Shown here piece after piece: positions 1 to 7,622 of a stretch of DNA of 29,424 bases. The translations under genes were made by a program, and so were the position numbers. Below the pieces are notes generated by a model, which was given only the letters and a program-made list of their open reading frames with translations, searched no databases and had not been told where the DNA came from. This DNA comes from a virus: positions 1-29,424 of the IMG/VR virus record IMGVR_UViG_3300042934_000187; one strand, written 5' to 3'. Every line of letters starts with the position of its first letter. Positions within the stretch are counted from its first letter, which is position 1.

Positions 1-127
1 GTCGATCACCGCGAGGTCGGCCGTGGTGCCGCCCGAGGAAGCGGTGTGCTGCTTCAGCGTGACGGTCGGGTCGTCGCCAGCGGTGCCCGCGCCCTTGAAC
101 AGGACGATGGAAACGCCGGTGGCGTCC
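1..127. repeat. 127-bp terminal direct repeat, left copy
   Basis: Positions 1-127 are identical to 29298-29424, base for base. The repeat lies inside one continuous gene, and the frame stays open when one copy is removed. This is the signature of a circular molecule assembled as a linear contig with a k-mer overlap, because 127 is a commonly used maximum odd k-mer. It is not evidence of physical terminal repeats in packaged DNA. Confidence 0.95.
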
Positions 128-228
128 TTGAGGGAAACGCGCTTGCCGGTGACCGCAGCGGTCGACAGGTCCACCGGGGCAGCGCCCGTGGAGATGTCGA
201 ACAGGTTGCCGAGTCCTTCGATGGCCAT
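1..228 (-). CDS. Capsid-associated virion protein, N-terminal part (junction-spanning gene)
   Basis: This is the first 76 codons of a gene that runs off the left edge and continues at 29297-29007 once the circle is closed; the complete protein is 172 aa. The start is ATG at 228, with AGAAGGAG five bases upstream. The N-terminus begins MAIEGLGNLFDIS and leads into a beta-rich region (RVSLKDATGVSIVLFKG). The gene lies directly downstream of the major capsid protein, separated by a hairpin. Similar proteins sit in this place in many Streptomyces phage and prophage head operons. A head decoration or capsid-stabilising role is inferred from position; no catalytic motif is seen. Confidence 0.8.
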   Translation of the reverse strand, partial: MAIEGLGNLFDISTGAAPVDLSTAAVTGKRVSLKDATGVSIVLFKGAGTAGDDPTVTLKQHTASSGGTTADLAVID

Positions 229-282
229 GATGGCTCCTTCTGACTGAGTTCAGAGGGCTGGGGCGTCACTGCCAGCCCCGAA

Positions 283-308
283 GCCCGGCGGAGAGGAGTC
301 CGCCGGGC
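283..308 (-). terminator. Hairpin between capsid gene and next gene
   Basis: A perfect 10-bp stem (GCCCGGCGGA with TCCGCCGGGC, 6-base loop) lies between the capsid-associated gene start (228) and the capsid stop (320). There is no T-run, so it is more likely a partial attenuator or an mRNA-stabilising hairpin than a full stop. In either role it could set the ratio of the neighbouring virion proteins. Confidence 0.55.
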
Positions 309-319
309 CCGATCGGGTG

Positions 320-1684
320 TCAGCTGCGGGTCGCGAGCTGGACGAACGGCGACAGGGTGCTGCCGTTGTTCTTCGGGGTGATGGCGCTCTGGAGCCACGG
401 GCGGCCATCGACGCGCTCGGTGATCTTGAAGGCCGTCTTGTCCGAGCTGAACTTGAAGTGCGGGCTGGACGTGGCCGACATGATCTGGCGGTCGCCGATG
501 ATGTAGTACGACAGGTCGACGTAGTTGATGTCACCGGCGGTACCCAGCTGGGAGACCTTCTCCGAGACGATGACCGGACGGCCCAGGATCGTCATCGGGG
601 CGTCACCGGCACCGTTCTGGAGCCAGATCGCCGAGCCACCGGTGCCCACGTTCAGGGCCATCGTGGCGAGCTGCGGGAAGGTGTCCGGGGAGACGATCCA
701 CACCGCGTTGTTGTGCGACGACGGCAGCATCCGGGCGTACATCTTGACGATGTTCTCCCAGACGATCGTCGCGGCAGCCTGACCGGACTCCTTGGCAACC
801 GTGACGGCCGAGGAGGCGTTCAGGAAGCCCTTCGGCTGACCGGTGCCGGTGCCGGAGATGAACGCGTCGTCCTCGTACCACGACATGGCCTCGGGGAAGA
901 CCTGGTCGAAGAACGAACCGAAGGCGACCGCGTCGGCCAGCAGCTCGTTGGGGACCTCGGCGTAGCCGGTGAGCTTCTTGGCCTCCAGGGTCAGCTGGCC
1001 GAAGGTGGCCTGCGACTCCGTCATGGTGCCGCCCTCTTCGGTCCAGTAGCAGACGATGCCGCCGAAGACCGAGGAGACGTTGGACGTGGCGTCCACCATC
1101 GGGATGGGCAGGCGCAGGGAGTCCATCGGCAGGACGCGCGCACGCGACCGGACGATGGAGTTCTCCAGGGCCAGGGAGAGGATCTCCGAGCGCAGGCGCT
1201 CCGGGATCAGGAAGCCACCGTCACCGGGGACCACGGAGCCGAACGAGTTCTGGATCCGCTTGATCTCCTGGGCCTTGTTGCCCAGATCGATCGAGTTGCC
1301 CAGGGACTCCCGGTTGTGCCAGATGGTCTGGAAGAAGTCGGCCGGTCCGTCCACGACGTTGTCGAGGGCGGCGCCCGGGGCCTTCTTGTTGTAGACCTGG
1401 CCCTTGCGGGCCTCGAAGCGCCCGCCGGTGTTGCTGAGGGCGGCCTGGTTCAGGCGCTTGACCTCATTGGTGACCTTGTCCTGGCCGAGCATCTCGGCGA
1501 CGACGAGCTGGGTCTGCTCGCGGACCTGGTCGCCCAGCTCCTTGTCCTTGTTCATGACCACGCGTGCGTAGTTGGTCATGAACTCGTCGAACTGGCCCTC
1601 CTTGAGCAGGGCCGCGACCTTGGTCTGGTCACCGACCATCTCCTCCAGCTCGGAGGCGTTCGTCGGAATTGCGATCTTAGCCAC
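320..1684 (-). CDS. Major capsid protein, HK97 fold
   Basis: This 454-aa protein forms the icosahedral shell. Residues 1 to about 120 are charged and helical and resemble the scaffolding delta domain that is removed by the prohead protease. From about 150 onward comes the HK97-type core: the GGFLIPERLRSEIL segment, a beta-rich region with PNELLADA, the AFISGTGTGQPKGFL loop typical of phage capsid proteins, and a C-terminal FKITERVDG strand. The start is GTG at 1684 with AAGGAGG nine bases upstream; it overlaps the protease stop by 8 bases. Placement after terminase, portal and protease is the standard siphovirus head order. Confidence in the family is high. The exact processing site cannot be read from the sequence. 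Confidence 0.95.
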   Translation of the reverse strand: MAKIAIPTNASELEEMVGDQTKVAALLKEGQFDEFMTNYARVVMNKDKELGDQVREQTQLVVAEMLGQDKVTNEVKRLNQAALSNTGGRFEARKGQVYNKKAPGAALDNVVDGPADFFQTIWHNRESLGNSIDLGNKAQEIKRIQNSFGSVVPGDGGFLIPERLRSEILSLALENSIVRSRARVLPMDSLRLPIPMVDATSNVSSVFGGIVCYWTEEGGTMTESQATFGQLTLEAKKLTGYAEVPNELLADAVAFGSFFDQVFPEAMSWYEDDAFISGTGTGQPKGFLNASSAVTVAKESGQAAATIVWENIVKMYARMLPSSHNNAVWIVSPDTFPQLATMALNVGTGGSAIWLQNGAGDAPMTILGRPVIVSEKVSQLGTAGDINYVDLSYYIIGDRQIMSATSSPHFKFSSDKTAFKITERVDGRPWLQSAITPKNNGSTLSPFVQLATRS

Positions 1685-2477
1685 GTGCAGTCGCCTCCTT
1701 AGCGGCGGTCATGGCGATCCGGAACGCCTCGAAGTCGAAGAGGTCCGGTGCTTCGGTGACGGGCTCCTCGGTGAGGGCCTCGGTGTTCGTCTCGGCAGGC
1801 TCATGACAATCCGGAGCCTGGTTGACGATGGTCTGTGCGCCCTTCTGGGTCGCGTTCTCGACGGGGGCGTCCGCAGTGTCGTCGCCGAGGATTTCGTCGG
1901 CGAGACCGGCCTCCACGGCCTCCTGGTCGGTGTACCAGGTCTCCGCCCGCATCACGGTTCGCCAGTCCTCGACGGTCCCGCCCGCCCTGCGGGCGTACAC
2001 GGAGGCGATGTTGTCGGAGTGCTTGTCGAGCAGCTCCGCCATCTCGGACATCTCAGCCGCGTTCCCGTAGCACATCCCGGCGGCGTCGTGGATCATCATC
2101 ATCGCGTTCGGCGACATGGAGATCTTGTCTCCTGCCATCGCGATAAAGGAGGCGGCGGAGACCGCCCAGCCGTCCACGATGACGTGGATGTTCGCCGGGT
2201 GCTGGCGCAGCGCGTTCAGCATGGCGAGGCCGTCCTGGACGTCGCCGCCGGGGGAGTTGATCCGCAGCGTGATGTCCTTGGCGGTGATGCCGCCGAGGTC
2301 GGTGACGAAGTCGGCGGCGGAGACGCCCCAGTACCCGATCTCGTCGTAGATGGACACCTCGACGCTGGCGCCAGACACGTTCTTGATGTCGTACCAGCGT
2401 CCAGCTCGGGCGTTCGACGGGCGCTGGAAGTTGCGCAGGTGGTAGTTACGCATTCGACTGGCCGGGGGCTTGTGCAT
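1677..2477 (-). CDS. ClpP-type prohead protease
   Basis: This 266-aa serine protease matures the prohead by cutting the capsid delta domain. The ClpP/crotonase-like core spans about residues 30-190. Visible motifs are RINSPGGDV (oxyanion-hole glycines, about 73-81), GWAVSAASFIAMAGD with the likely nucleophile Ser107, and MSPNAMMMIHDA with the likely catalytic His130. TDQEAVEAGLADEI is the usual C-terminal signature of phage ClpP proteases. Residues 190-266 form an acidic Thr/Glu/Pro-rich tail. I chose ATG at 2477 because GGGAGG lies upstream at good distance; this makes the gene overlap the portal 3' end by 32 bases. A later ATG (MRNYHLRNF, eight codons on) is an alternative. Confidence 0.9.
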   Translation of the reverse strand: MHKPPASRMRNYHLRNFQRPSNARAGRWYDIKNVSGASVEVSIYDEIGYWGVSAADFVTDLGGITAKDITLRINSPGGDVQDGLAMLNALRQHPANIHVIVDGWAVSAASFIAMAGDKISMSPNAMMMIHDAAGMCYGNAAEMSEMAELLDKHSDNIASVYARRAGGTVEDWRTVMRAETWYTDQEAVEAGLADEILGDDTADAPVENATQKGAQTIVNQAPDCHEPAETNTEALTEEPVTEAPDLFDFEAFRIAMTAAKEATARG

Positions 2478-3825
2478 TCGGGTCACCTCCCTTTGTGACA
2501 TCGTTGTCGTTCCGCTGGGAAGCGGCGGCCTGCGGCAGTTCGTAGCCGAGCAGCGGCAGGATCGTCGGGGCGAGCGTGGGCGCCCGCGTGACGAGCGTGA
2601 TGAGCAACTCGCGGTGCGGGTCGGATCCCGGCTCGCCGAAGTCCAGCGGGGGCAGCCCCACGGTCTCCAGGGCATCGGGTCCATACACGCCGGAGTCGAT
2701 GAGGGTCTTCGCGGCCAGCGTCTTGGACTCGCGGTCGCGGGCGTCGGCGGCCCGGTCGTCGGGGACCGGATTGACGTAGTCGAACTCGACGTTCTCCCCG
2801 GCGGACCCGAACAGGGGGAGGAACTCGCTGTTCAGGGCGGCCTTGATGCGCTCCAGCAGCGGTACTAGGACCCAGCGGGCGAAGACCACCTCGGCGGCCT
2901 CGGCGTTGGCACGGTTGACGTCGGTTACGGTGCCGAGCAGCGGCTTGGGGAACCCGAACGCCTCTCGGATCTGCTCGCTGTTGAGCTGGGACAGCTCGGC
3001 GAACTGCATCTCGCGGTGCATGGACTGGCGCTCGACCCAGTCCATCTCCTCACCGTCGAGGATCGCCACGCGGTGGGCGTTGGACGGCCCCTTGTGTGCC
3101 TCGTTCCAGCGGAACTGGAGACGGCGGAACTCGTCGTCGTCGAGGTCGCGGTTGATCTTGATGATGCCGCCGGGCTCCGCGCTGTTCAGGAAGAACGCGC
3201 GGTTCCACTCGTCGGAGTACCTGATCGAGTCGATCTTTGCGAGCACGGACTGGACCGGCCCGACCCCCCGGTAGGCGTCAAGTGGGTCGGGTCGGCGGCT
3301 GAAGATGACCTCGTCGGTGCCGAGACGTGTGACAGTCCCGTCGAGGTTCTTGTACTCGTACGCCTCGATGTAGTCGGTGGGGTGCTCCACGATCGCCATG
3401 CGGTCGGGGCGGACCGGCCAGATCTCGGTGGGGGCGGAGAAGCCGTTCATCCGGCCCAGCGCCCACCAGGACTCCCCCGTCAGGCACATGTGCTGCGCCC
3501 ATACCTCGATGAGTTCCTGCCGCGTGTAGAACGGGTTGGGTCGATTCAACACCTTCAGGGCCAGGTGCTGTGTGACCTCGGTCCGGTCGTCCATGCCTTC
3601 GTAGGCGTAGTTGCGGCGGGCGTCGGTGCGCTTGCGGAAGAGCTTCCACTCGACGGCGGACGCGGCCTCGGCGGTGCGGTTGACGATGGCGAAGACGGTT
3701 CCGACGTTCTCCATCGCGCGCAGCGATGGGGTGGATCCACGCTGGCCGAACACCGGGGACACCCGGAAGGACGAGGTGGCGGGGACGGGTGACTTGTTCG
3801 TGAACGCGCCCAGGAGGCTGGTCAC
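2446..3825 (-). CDS. Portal protein, HK97/lambda-type family
   Basis: This 459-aa protein forms the dodecameric ring through which DNA enters and leaves the head. Characteristic portal segments are VFAIVNRTAEAASAVEW near the N-terminus, LNRPNPFYTRQELIE, the GESWWALGR strand, VIFSRRPDPLDAYRGVGPV, FFLNSAEPGGIIK, and FGFPKPLLGTVTDVNRANAE near residue 300. The C-terminal 50 residues are Pro/Gln/Asn-rich and probably disordered. The GTG start at 3825 overlaps the stop of the upstream two-helix protein (GTGA), so the two are probably translationally coupled. Position between terminase and protease is canonical. Confidence 0.95.
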   Translation of the reverse strand: MTSLLGAFTNKSPVPATSSFRVSPVFGQRGSTPSLRAMENVGTVFAIVNRTAEAASAVEWKLFRKRTDARRNYAYEGMDDRTEVTQHLALKVLNRPNPFYTRQELIEVWAQHMCLTGESWWALGRMNGFSAPTEIWPVRPDRMAIVEHPTDYIEAYEYKNLDGTVTRLGTDEVIFSRRPDPLDAYRGVGPVQSVLAKIDSIRYSDEWNRAFFLNSAEPGGIIKINRDLDDDEFRRLQFRWNEAHKGPSNAHRVAILDGEEMDWVERQSMHREMQFAELSQLNSEQIREAFGFPKPLLGTVTDVNRANAEAAEVVFARWVLVPLLERIKAALNSEFLPLFGSAGENVEFDYVNPVPDDRAADARDRESKTLAAKTLIDSGVYGPDALETVGLPPLDFGEPGSDPHRELLITLVTRAPTLAPTILPLLGYELPQAAASQRNDNDVTKGGDPNAQAPGQSNA

Positions 3826-4031
3826 CTGCGCCCCCCTCTCGTCAGGGTCATGTCAATTGCCCGGTCCAACAGTAGCGCAGAAAATCCTCCGACGATATAC
3901 CCGGCTGGCGCAAGGAACAAGGCCACGCCCCAGGTGATCGCCGCAAGTCCTGCGACGGACAGCCACATCGACGCGAGCACACCCAGGTACGTCCGGACCG
4001 CATCAGGCAGCGAGAGCCACATCTTGTTCAT
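3822..4031 (-). CDS. Small two-helix membrane protein between terminase and portal
   Basis: This 69-aa protein has two hydrophobic segments, about residues 15-36 (YLGVLASMWLSVAGLAAITW) and 38-56 (VALFLAPAGYIVGGFSALL). A charged tail ending TRGGRR follows. The start codon overlaps the large terminase stop (TGATG), and its own stop overlaps the portal start (GTGA). It is therefore translated in step with the packaging genes. Two helices with a basic C-terminus fit a class II holin by size and topology, but its position and early coupling to terminase do not settle that. The role is unknown; holin is one hypothesis and packaging-site membrane anchoring another. Confidence 0.75.
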   Translation of the reverse strand: MNKMWLSLPDAVRTYLGVLASMWLSVAGLAAITWGVALFLAPAGYIVGGFSALLLDRAIDMTLTRGGRR

Positions 4032-5350
4032 CAGACTGGATCTCCTGGACGTCGTCGGACCCGGCTCACCAGGTCGTGCTTGGCCACGACGTACCGCATG
4101 GCGTCCATGCCGTGGTCATTGATCTTCAGCGGTGCTTCCTTCGGGGCCTTGGTGCCGGTGTCGTCCCACACGTAGTCGGCGACCTCGTCGATCGTGCAGG
4201 TCGGCTTGCCCGCGTTGCGCAGCTCGACGTCCTCGTGCAGCAGGGCGTCCCGGAAGAAGAAGATCCTGGGCTTGCCATCGGCCAGCACCTCGAAGCGTTT
4301 CTGCGTGGCCTGGATGCCGCGCGAGACGTCCTTCTTCGCCTTGTTCACGTACAGGCCGCCCAGGTGCTTGATCAGGGTGGCCCGGTCCTCGGCGTCGTGG
4401 TCGGCGAGGATGTACGGCTTTGGCTCCCGGGGATACTTCTTGATCTGGTTCATGATCCGCCGGGCGTGATCCTCGACCAGGGTCTTGGAGTGGTAGATCT
4501 CCCGGGTCAGGTACAGGCGCCCGTCCGGATCGACCCGCCACCACTGCGCGACGAACGGGTTGACGAAGCCGAAGTCAATGCTGATGTACAGCGGCCAGTC
4601 GTCCGGGACCTTGAACTTGTCGATGACGTGGACCGACGGATCGAACTCCTCGTAGATCTGACCCTCGGCCGCCACCCACCGGCCCCAGCGCATCCGTTGA
4701 TGTCGGGCGCCTTTCAGGCTGTCGAGGCTGTCGAGATACTCCCGACCCACCGGCGTCCAGTCGGAGCCGTCGTGGTACGCCGGATTGTCCTCGTGCTTGG
4801 AGTACAGGATCTGACAGCGGCCGTCGTCCGCCCGGCGCTTCAGGTGATGCGTCGGAGCGCCCGGGTTGGTGGCCATGATGAGCTGCTGGTAGCTCAAGAC
4901 GTTGTTACGCAGGCGGGTGATGAGGGTGTCGAGATCCTCGTCGGTGACCTCGATCGCCTCGTCCACGAAGACGATGTCGAACTCCGTGGACAGCAGGCGG
5001 GACGCCTTGTCCAGGCCGGACACCAGGATCGTGGAGCCATTGTTGTACCGGAACGCCGGAGGCTCCTGCGCCGAGCCGCCGTAGAAGTGCATCATCCCGG
5101 TACCGATGGCCTCGGCGGCGACCTTCTCCTTGAAGGTCACCAGCGTCGAGGAGGCCAGCGAGGCATGCGTCTTACGGACGATCAGGGCGCGGACCTTGGG
5201 CGTCATCAGGCAGGCCAGGTGGATCTTCATCAGGCAGGCCACCGACTTGCCGGTACCGGCGGCGCCGGACATCAAGACCTCTCGGCCCCGGTACTTGAAC
5301 AGGTCGACGGCCGCCCCGCGCGGCACATACTTCACGGTTGCCGTGCTCAT
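4031..5350 (-). CDS. terL: Terminase large subunit
   Basis: This 439-aa packaging motor and nuclease drives DNA into the prohead. The N-terminal ATPase has a Walker A motif GAAGTGKS (residues 29-36), a Walker B motif VFVDEA (127-132) and the coupling segment QQLIMATNPG. The C-terminal RNase H-like nuclease begins at SIDFG (257-261), followed by acidic residues in ILADHDAEDR and in NDHGMDAMRYV, as expected for metal binding. Length is normal for phage terminases. It starts one base after the small terminase stop and depends on coupling, because only a weak ribosome site is visible. Downstream it overlaps the two-helix protein. Confidence 0.97.
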   Translation of the reverse strand: MSTATVKYVPRGAAVDLFKYRGREVLMSGAAGTGKSVACLMKIHLACLMTPKVRALIVRKTHASLASSTLVTFKEKVAAEAIGTGMMHFYGGSAQEPPAFRYNNGSTILVSGLDKASRLLSTEFDIVFVDEAIEVTDEDLDTLITRLRNNVLSYQQLIMATNPGAPTHHLKRRADDGRCQILYSKHEDNPAYHDGSDWTPVGREYLDSLDSLKGARHQRMRWGRWVAAEGQIYEEFDPSVHVIDKFKVPDDWPLYISIDFGFVNPFVAQWWRVDPDGRLYLTREIYHSKTLVEDHARRIMNQIKKYPREPKPYILADHDAEDRATLIKHLGGLYVNKAKKDVSRGIQATQKRFEVLADGKPRIFFFRDALLHEDVELRNAGKPTCTIDEVADYVWDDTGTKAPKEAPLKINDHGMDAMRYVVAKHDLVSRVRRRPGDPV

Positions 5351-5351
5351 G

Positions 5352-5873
5352 TCACGCCAGATCCGTGACGTCTACGCCGACGACCTCGTACTTCACGGTG
5401 CCGGACTGCTCGACCTTCGTCGGCTGGTCCAGGCCCTCCAGCTTCCGGTACGACTCCGCGATGGACTGCATGCGCTGGAGAGCAGCCAGCTTCGGTGCCG
5501 GATCGATCAGCGGCTGACCGGTCTCCGGGTGGCAGACGACCTTGCCGTGCGCCGTGACGTAGTGGACCTCTTCCTTGATGGCCAGCGCCTCGCGGTACTG
5601 CTCGTCCAGGCGCTGCCGCTCGAACTCCCGGGCCACATCCGTCGCGTCGGCGCGGGCCGCCTTGTACGCGCGCTGAACGCGCAGCCACGCGGTCTGGTGA
5701 GAGGTGCCCATCCGCTCACCGATCTCCCGGTACGTCATGCGCTTGCCGCGCAGCCGTGCCGCCTCGATGTCGAGGGCGCGGACGTCGTCGCGGGTGCGGC
5801 TGCCTTCCGGCTCTTCGCCCTCGCGGAGCATGCCCAGCTCGGCCTTCGGGTCGTCGTCCAGTTCGTCGGCCAT
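5352..5873 (-). CDS. terS: Terminase small subunit
   Basis: This 173-aa DNA-recognition subunit of the packaging machine has a helix-turn-helix at about residues 40-72 (RMTYREIGERMGTSHQTAWLRVQRA). A charged helical segment and a Gly/Val-rich C-terminus that would contact the large subunit follow. I chose ATG at 5873, preceded by GGAGGGCACC, over an in-frame GTG at 5885 that lies inside that ribosome site. It is the first gene of the virion operon, directly behind a promoter and palindromic operator (5893-5956), and is followed after one base by the large subunit. The call rests on fold, size and position. Confidence 0.88.
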   Translation of the reverse strand: MADELDDDPKAELGMLREGEEPEGSRTRDDVRALDIEAARLRGKRMTYREIGERMGTSHQTAWLRVQRAYKAARADATDVAREFERQRLDEQYREALAIKEEVHYVTAHGKVVCHPETGQPLIDPAPKLAALQRMQSIAESYRKLEGLDQPTKVEQSGTVKYEVVGVDVTDLA

Positions 5874-5892
5874 GGTGCCCTCCACTCGCTTA

Positions 5893-5908
5893 TGTCATGG
5901 TCATGACA
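5893..5908. promoter_or_regulatory. Palindromic operator in the leader of the virion operon
   Basis: A perfect 16-bp inverted repeat, TGTCATGGTCATGACA, lies downstream of the -10 element and 20 bases before the small terminase start. Repressor binding here would block the virion operon. Single CATGACA half-sites recur in other intergenic gaps (10898, 12161, 22882, 27117). I do not recognise the cognate regulator. Confidence 0.6.
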
Positions 5909-5926
5909 TGTCAACAGTAGCCGGGA

Positions 5927-5956
5927 AGGATAACGTTGTCATGCACCTGTCGTCAA
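5927..5956 (-). promoter_or_regulatory. Promoter of the virion operon
   Basis: A -35 TTGACG (5956-5951) and a -10 TATCCT (5932-5927) are separated by 18 bases, matching the principal sigma-factor consensus. The spacer contains CATGACAACGTT, which also occurs near the recombinase gene. The predicted start is near 5920, giving a leader of roughly 45 bases that carries the palindromic operator. Confidence 0.6.
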
Positions 5957-5966
5957 GTGGGCACGG

Positions 5967-6003
5967 GAAAGCCCACCCCGGCCAAGCGTCGGGATGGGCT
6001 TTC
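5967..6003 (-). terminator. Terminator of the transfer operon
   Basis: A 14-bp stem with one G-T pair (GAAAGCCCACCCCG with CGGGATGGGCTTTC) lies 15 bases after the stop of the last transfer-operon gene and just upstream of the virion promoter. It separates the transfer and virion transcription units. Confidence 0.75.
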
Positions 6004-6017
6004 TGTCGTCCCTAGGG

Positions 6018-6695
6018 CTATCCGAAGCAGAACATCTTGTGGCAGGTGTAACAGGCGGGACGGCCCTCTTCGTGCTGGCATCCCCGGTCCGTCGGGACCG
6101 TGTGGTAGGCGAACTCGTGGTCGTCGCTCACGTCGAACTCGTGCCCACACCCTTGCGGAACCGGGCACCTCATGGCGCGGCAGGAGACCGAGGGGTGCGT
6201 CCCGTTCTCCAGGGTCAGGCGACAGACCGTCTTCTTCAGGTCGTTCACCTCGGCCAGGCGGCTGCTGGACTTCTCCTGCTCCCGGACGAGGTCGACCCGG
6301 GACACGACGTGACGGGAACGGTCTCGACGGACCCCGTCCTGCCGAGCGTCCTCACGCAGCAGGAACGCAGCGATCGTCACCAGGTCGTCCGTGACGGGGA
6401 AGGTCTGCGTCCTGGTCATGCACGGCTCGTGGAACTTCCGCTTCTCCAGGAACCCGTACTGGAAGACGTACCGCTCGCGGACCTCGGCCTTGCGGATGGT
6501 CTTCCGGCACCGGGCACACCGGGCCATCGGACCCCGGGAACCGGTGCCCCTCGCCGTCGCCGGGGCGTACTCGGCGATCCGGTACCTCGCGACGCGCTTG
6601 GCAATGTCGCTACCGTCGTCGCCGTCGTTCTTGATCTCGTTGCCCCAGACGTCGAACCCGTCGTCGTCGTGCATACCGTAGTAGTCGTTCGCCAT
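6018..6695 (-). CDS. Cys-rich protein at the end of the transfer operon, unknown function
   Basis: This 225-aa protein is not recognised as a named family. Residues 1-35 are very acidic and rich in Asp/Gly. A first metal-binding-like motif, CARC, is at about 59-62, with a later C (HEPC). A second cluster near the C-terminus (CRAMRCPVPQGCGHEF, CQHEE, CYTCHKMFC) looks like one or two zinc ribbons. A basic helical stretch lies between. The ATG at 6695 follows GAGAGGG. It is the last gene of the tra/spd operon, 9 bases after spdB, and is followed by a terminator. A DNA- or protein-binding accessory role in transfer is possible. The 6705-6695 spacing is all that ties it to that function. Confidence 0.8.
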   Translation of the reverse strand: MANDYYGMHDDDGFDVWGNEIKNDGDDGSDIAKRVARYRIAEYAPATARGTGSRGPMARCARCRKTIRKAEVRERYVFQYGFLEKRKFHEPCMTRTQTFPVTDDLVTIAAFLLREDARQDGVRRDRSRHVVSRVDLVREQEKSSSRLAEVNDLKKTVCRLTLENGTHPSVSCRAMRCPVPQGCGHEFDVSDDHEFAYHTVPTDRGCQHEEGRPACYTCHKMFCFG

Positions 6696-6704
6696 GCTTC
6701 CCTC

Positions 6705-7622
6705 TCAGAGGTAGGGGCCGTCGAGCTTCTTGCGCTCCCGGCGGACAGTAGCCGCCACGGAGTCCTTGTTGGCAGTCGGGACGGCGGCCAGGACAGCAGC
6801 CACGACGTCCTTGTTCGGCGAACCGTTCGCGATCTGTTCGCGAACAAGTTCGGCGATGTTCGTCGGTTCGGGAACAGCGAACTCGCTGGTCACAGCCGTG
6901 TTCGCCGCGATGTTCGCGAGCTGTTCGCGAACAGGTTCGGCCGTGATCGCCTCCGTGTTCGCCGGTTCGGGGCGAACCTGTTCGGCCGTGATCGTGGTGC
7001 CCCGCTCGAACTCCAGGGCGGCCAGCAGGCGGGCAGTCTCGTCGTCCATCAGGTACTCGTCCCGCTTGGACTGGGCAAGGGACTTGCGCAGTCCGGCCCG
7101 CTGCTGACGCTGCCGCAGGAGCACCTGGTACTCCTTGTCGAGGCGGACCCTGGTGGTCTCCATGGCGATGAACCACACGCCTTTCGCGGCCAGGGAGACG
7201 GCCGCCCCGATGACGCCGACGAACACCGCGTCCACCAGGTGCCCGTGCCAGACGATCGCCGCCATGGACACCAGGAGCGCGGCGACACCGGCGTTGCGCG
7301 GCAGCTTGATCTTCTCGTCGTCGTACCGGTTCAGGTACTCGGCGACCAGGCACGCCGCCCAGGCCAGGTCGAAGACACCGGCGACGACGTAGCCCCACCC
7401 GGGGGCCAGCTGGTTCAGCATCGACCCGATGGCCACGGTGCCCCAGACGATCGCCCCGACGGTCATCAGGATCGCGGCGACGAACAGGGCCTTGCGCAGC
7501 AGCGCATCCAGGTTGAACGGGATCCGGGGGACGGACTCGGTGTAGTCCTCGTCGAACGTGACGTCCTCGCCGTCCACGCGCTTCGTGACCTCGCGCTGGC
7601 GGGTGACCTGGCGGAGCTTCAT
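6705..7622 (-). CDS. spdB: SpdB-like plasmid spread protein, multipass membrane
   Basis: This 305-aa protein has hydrophobic segments at about residues 44-68, 75-96 and a long pair at 110-153. An amphipathic region with LDKEYQVLLRQRQQRAGL follows, then a polar C-terminal third. This matches the Streptomyces SpdB/DUF2637 class of membrane proteins, which help conjugated plasmids spread between hyphal compartments and interact with TraB. Its ATG overlaps the TraB stop by four bases (ATGA), so the two are coupled. The C-terminal region contains a repeated VREQLAN/VREQIAN motif produced by an array of GTTCG repeats in the DNA (6813-6984). The very C-terminus has a predicted helix of the type seen in small DNA-binding tails. 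Confidence in the family is good; mechanism is known only for relatives. Confidence 0.85.
   Translation of the reverse strand: MKLRQVTRQREVTKRVDGEDVTFDEDYTESVPRIPFNLDALLRKALFVAAILMTVGAIVWGTVAIGSMLNQLAPGWGYVVAGVFDLAWAACLVAEYLNRYDDEKIKLPRNAGVAALLVSMAAIVWHGHLVDAVFVGVIGAAVSLAAKGVWFIAMETTRVRLDKEYQVLLRQRQQRAGLRKSLAQSKRDEYLMDDETARLLAALEFERGTTITAEQVRPEPANTEAITAEPVREQLANIAANTAVTSEFAVPEPTNIAELVREQIANGSPNKDVVAAVLAAVPTANKDSVAATVRRERKKLDGPYL
6813..6984. repeat. Phased GTTCG repeat array inside spdB, candidate TraB recognition locus
   Basis: The pentamer GTTCG occurs 13 times on the plus strand, starting at 6813, 6825, 6836, 6848, 6858, 6866, 6900, 6912, 6923, 6935, 6957, 6965 and 6980. Two blocks share the identical 12-11-12 spacing (6813-6852 and 6900-6939), and each contains the perfect palindrome TGTTCGCGAACA (6835-6846 and 6922-6933). 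The octamer GTTCGCGA occurs four times. Spacing close to one helical turn puts the sites on one DNA face. Streptomyces clt loci contain arrays of 8-bp TraB recognition sequences, so this is the best clt candidate. Confidence 0.6.

Noticed and set aside
1-127. Physical terminal repeats of a linear phage genome
   Set aside because: The repeat lies inside a gene and its length equals a standard assembly k-mer, so an assembly overlap is the simpler explanation.
317-1702. Long plus-strand open frame of about 460 codons opposite the capsid gene, and similar long plus-strand frames opposite other genes
   Set aside because: High third-position GC opens antisense frames. The products are Gly/Arg/Val-rich without motifs, while the minus-strand frames match known phage families.
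6018-6695. WhiB-type iron-sulfur regulator
   Set aside because: The Cys spacing lacks the four-Cys CxxC pattern and the GVWGG turn of WhiB proteins.
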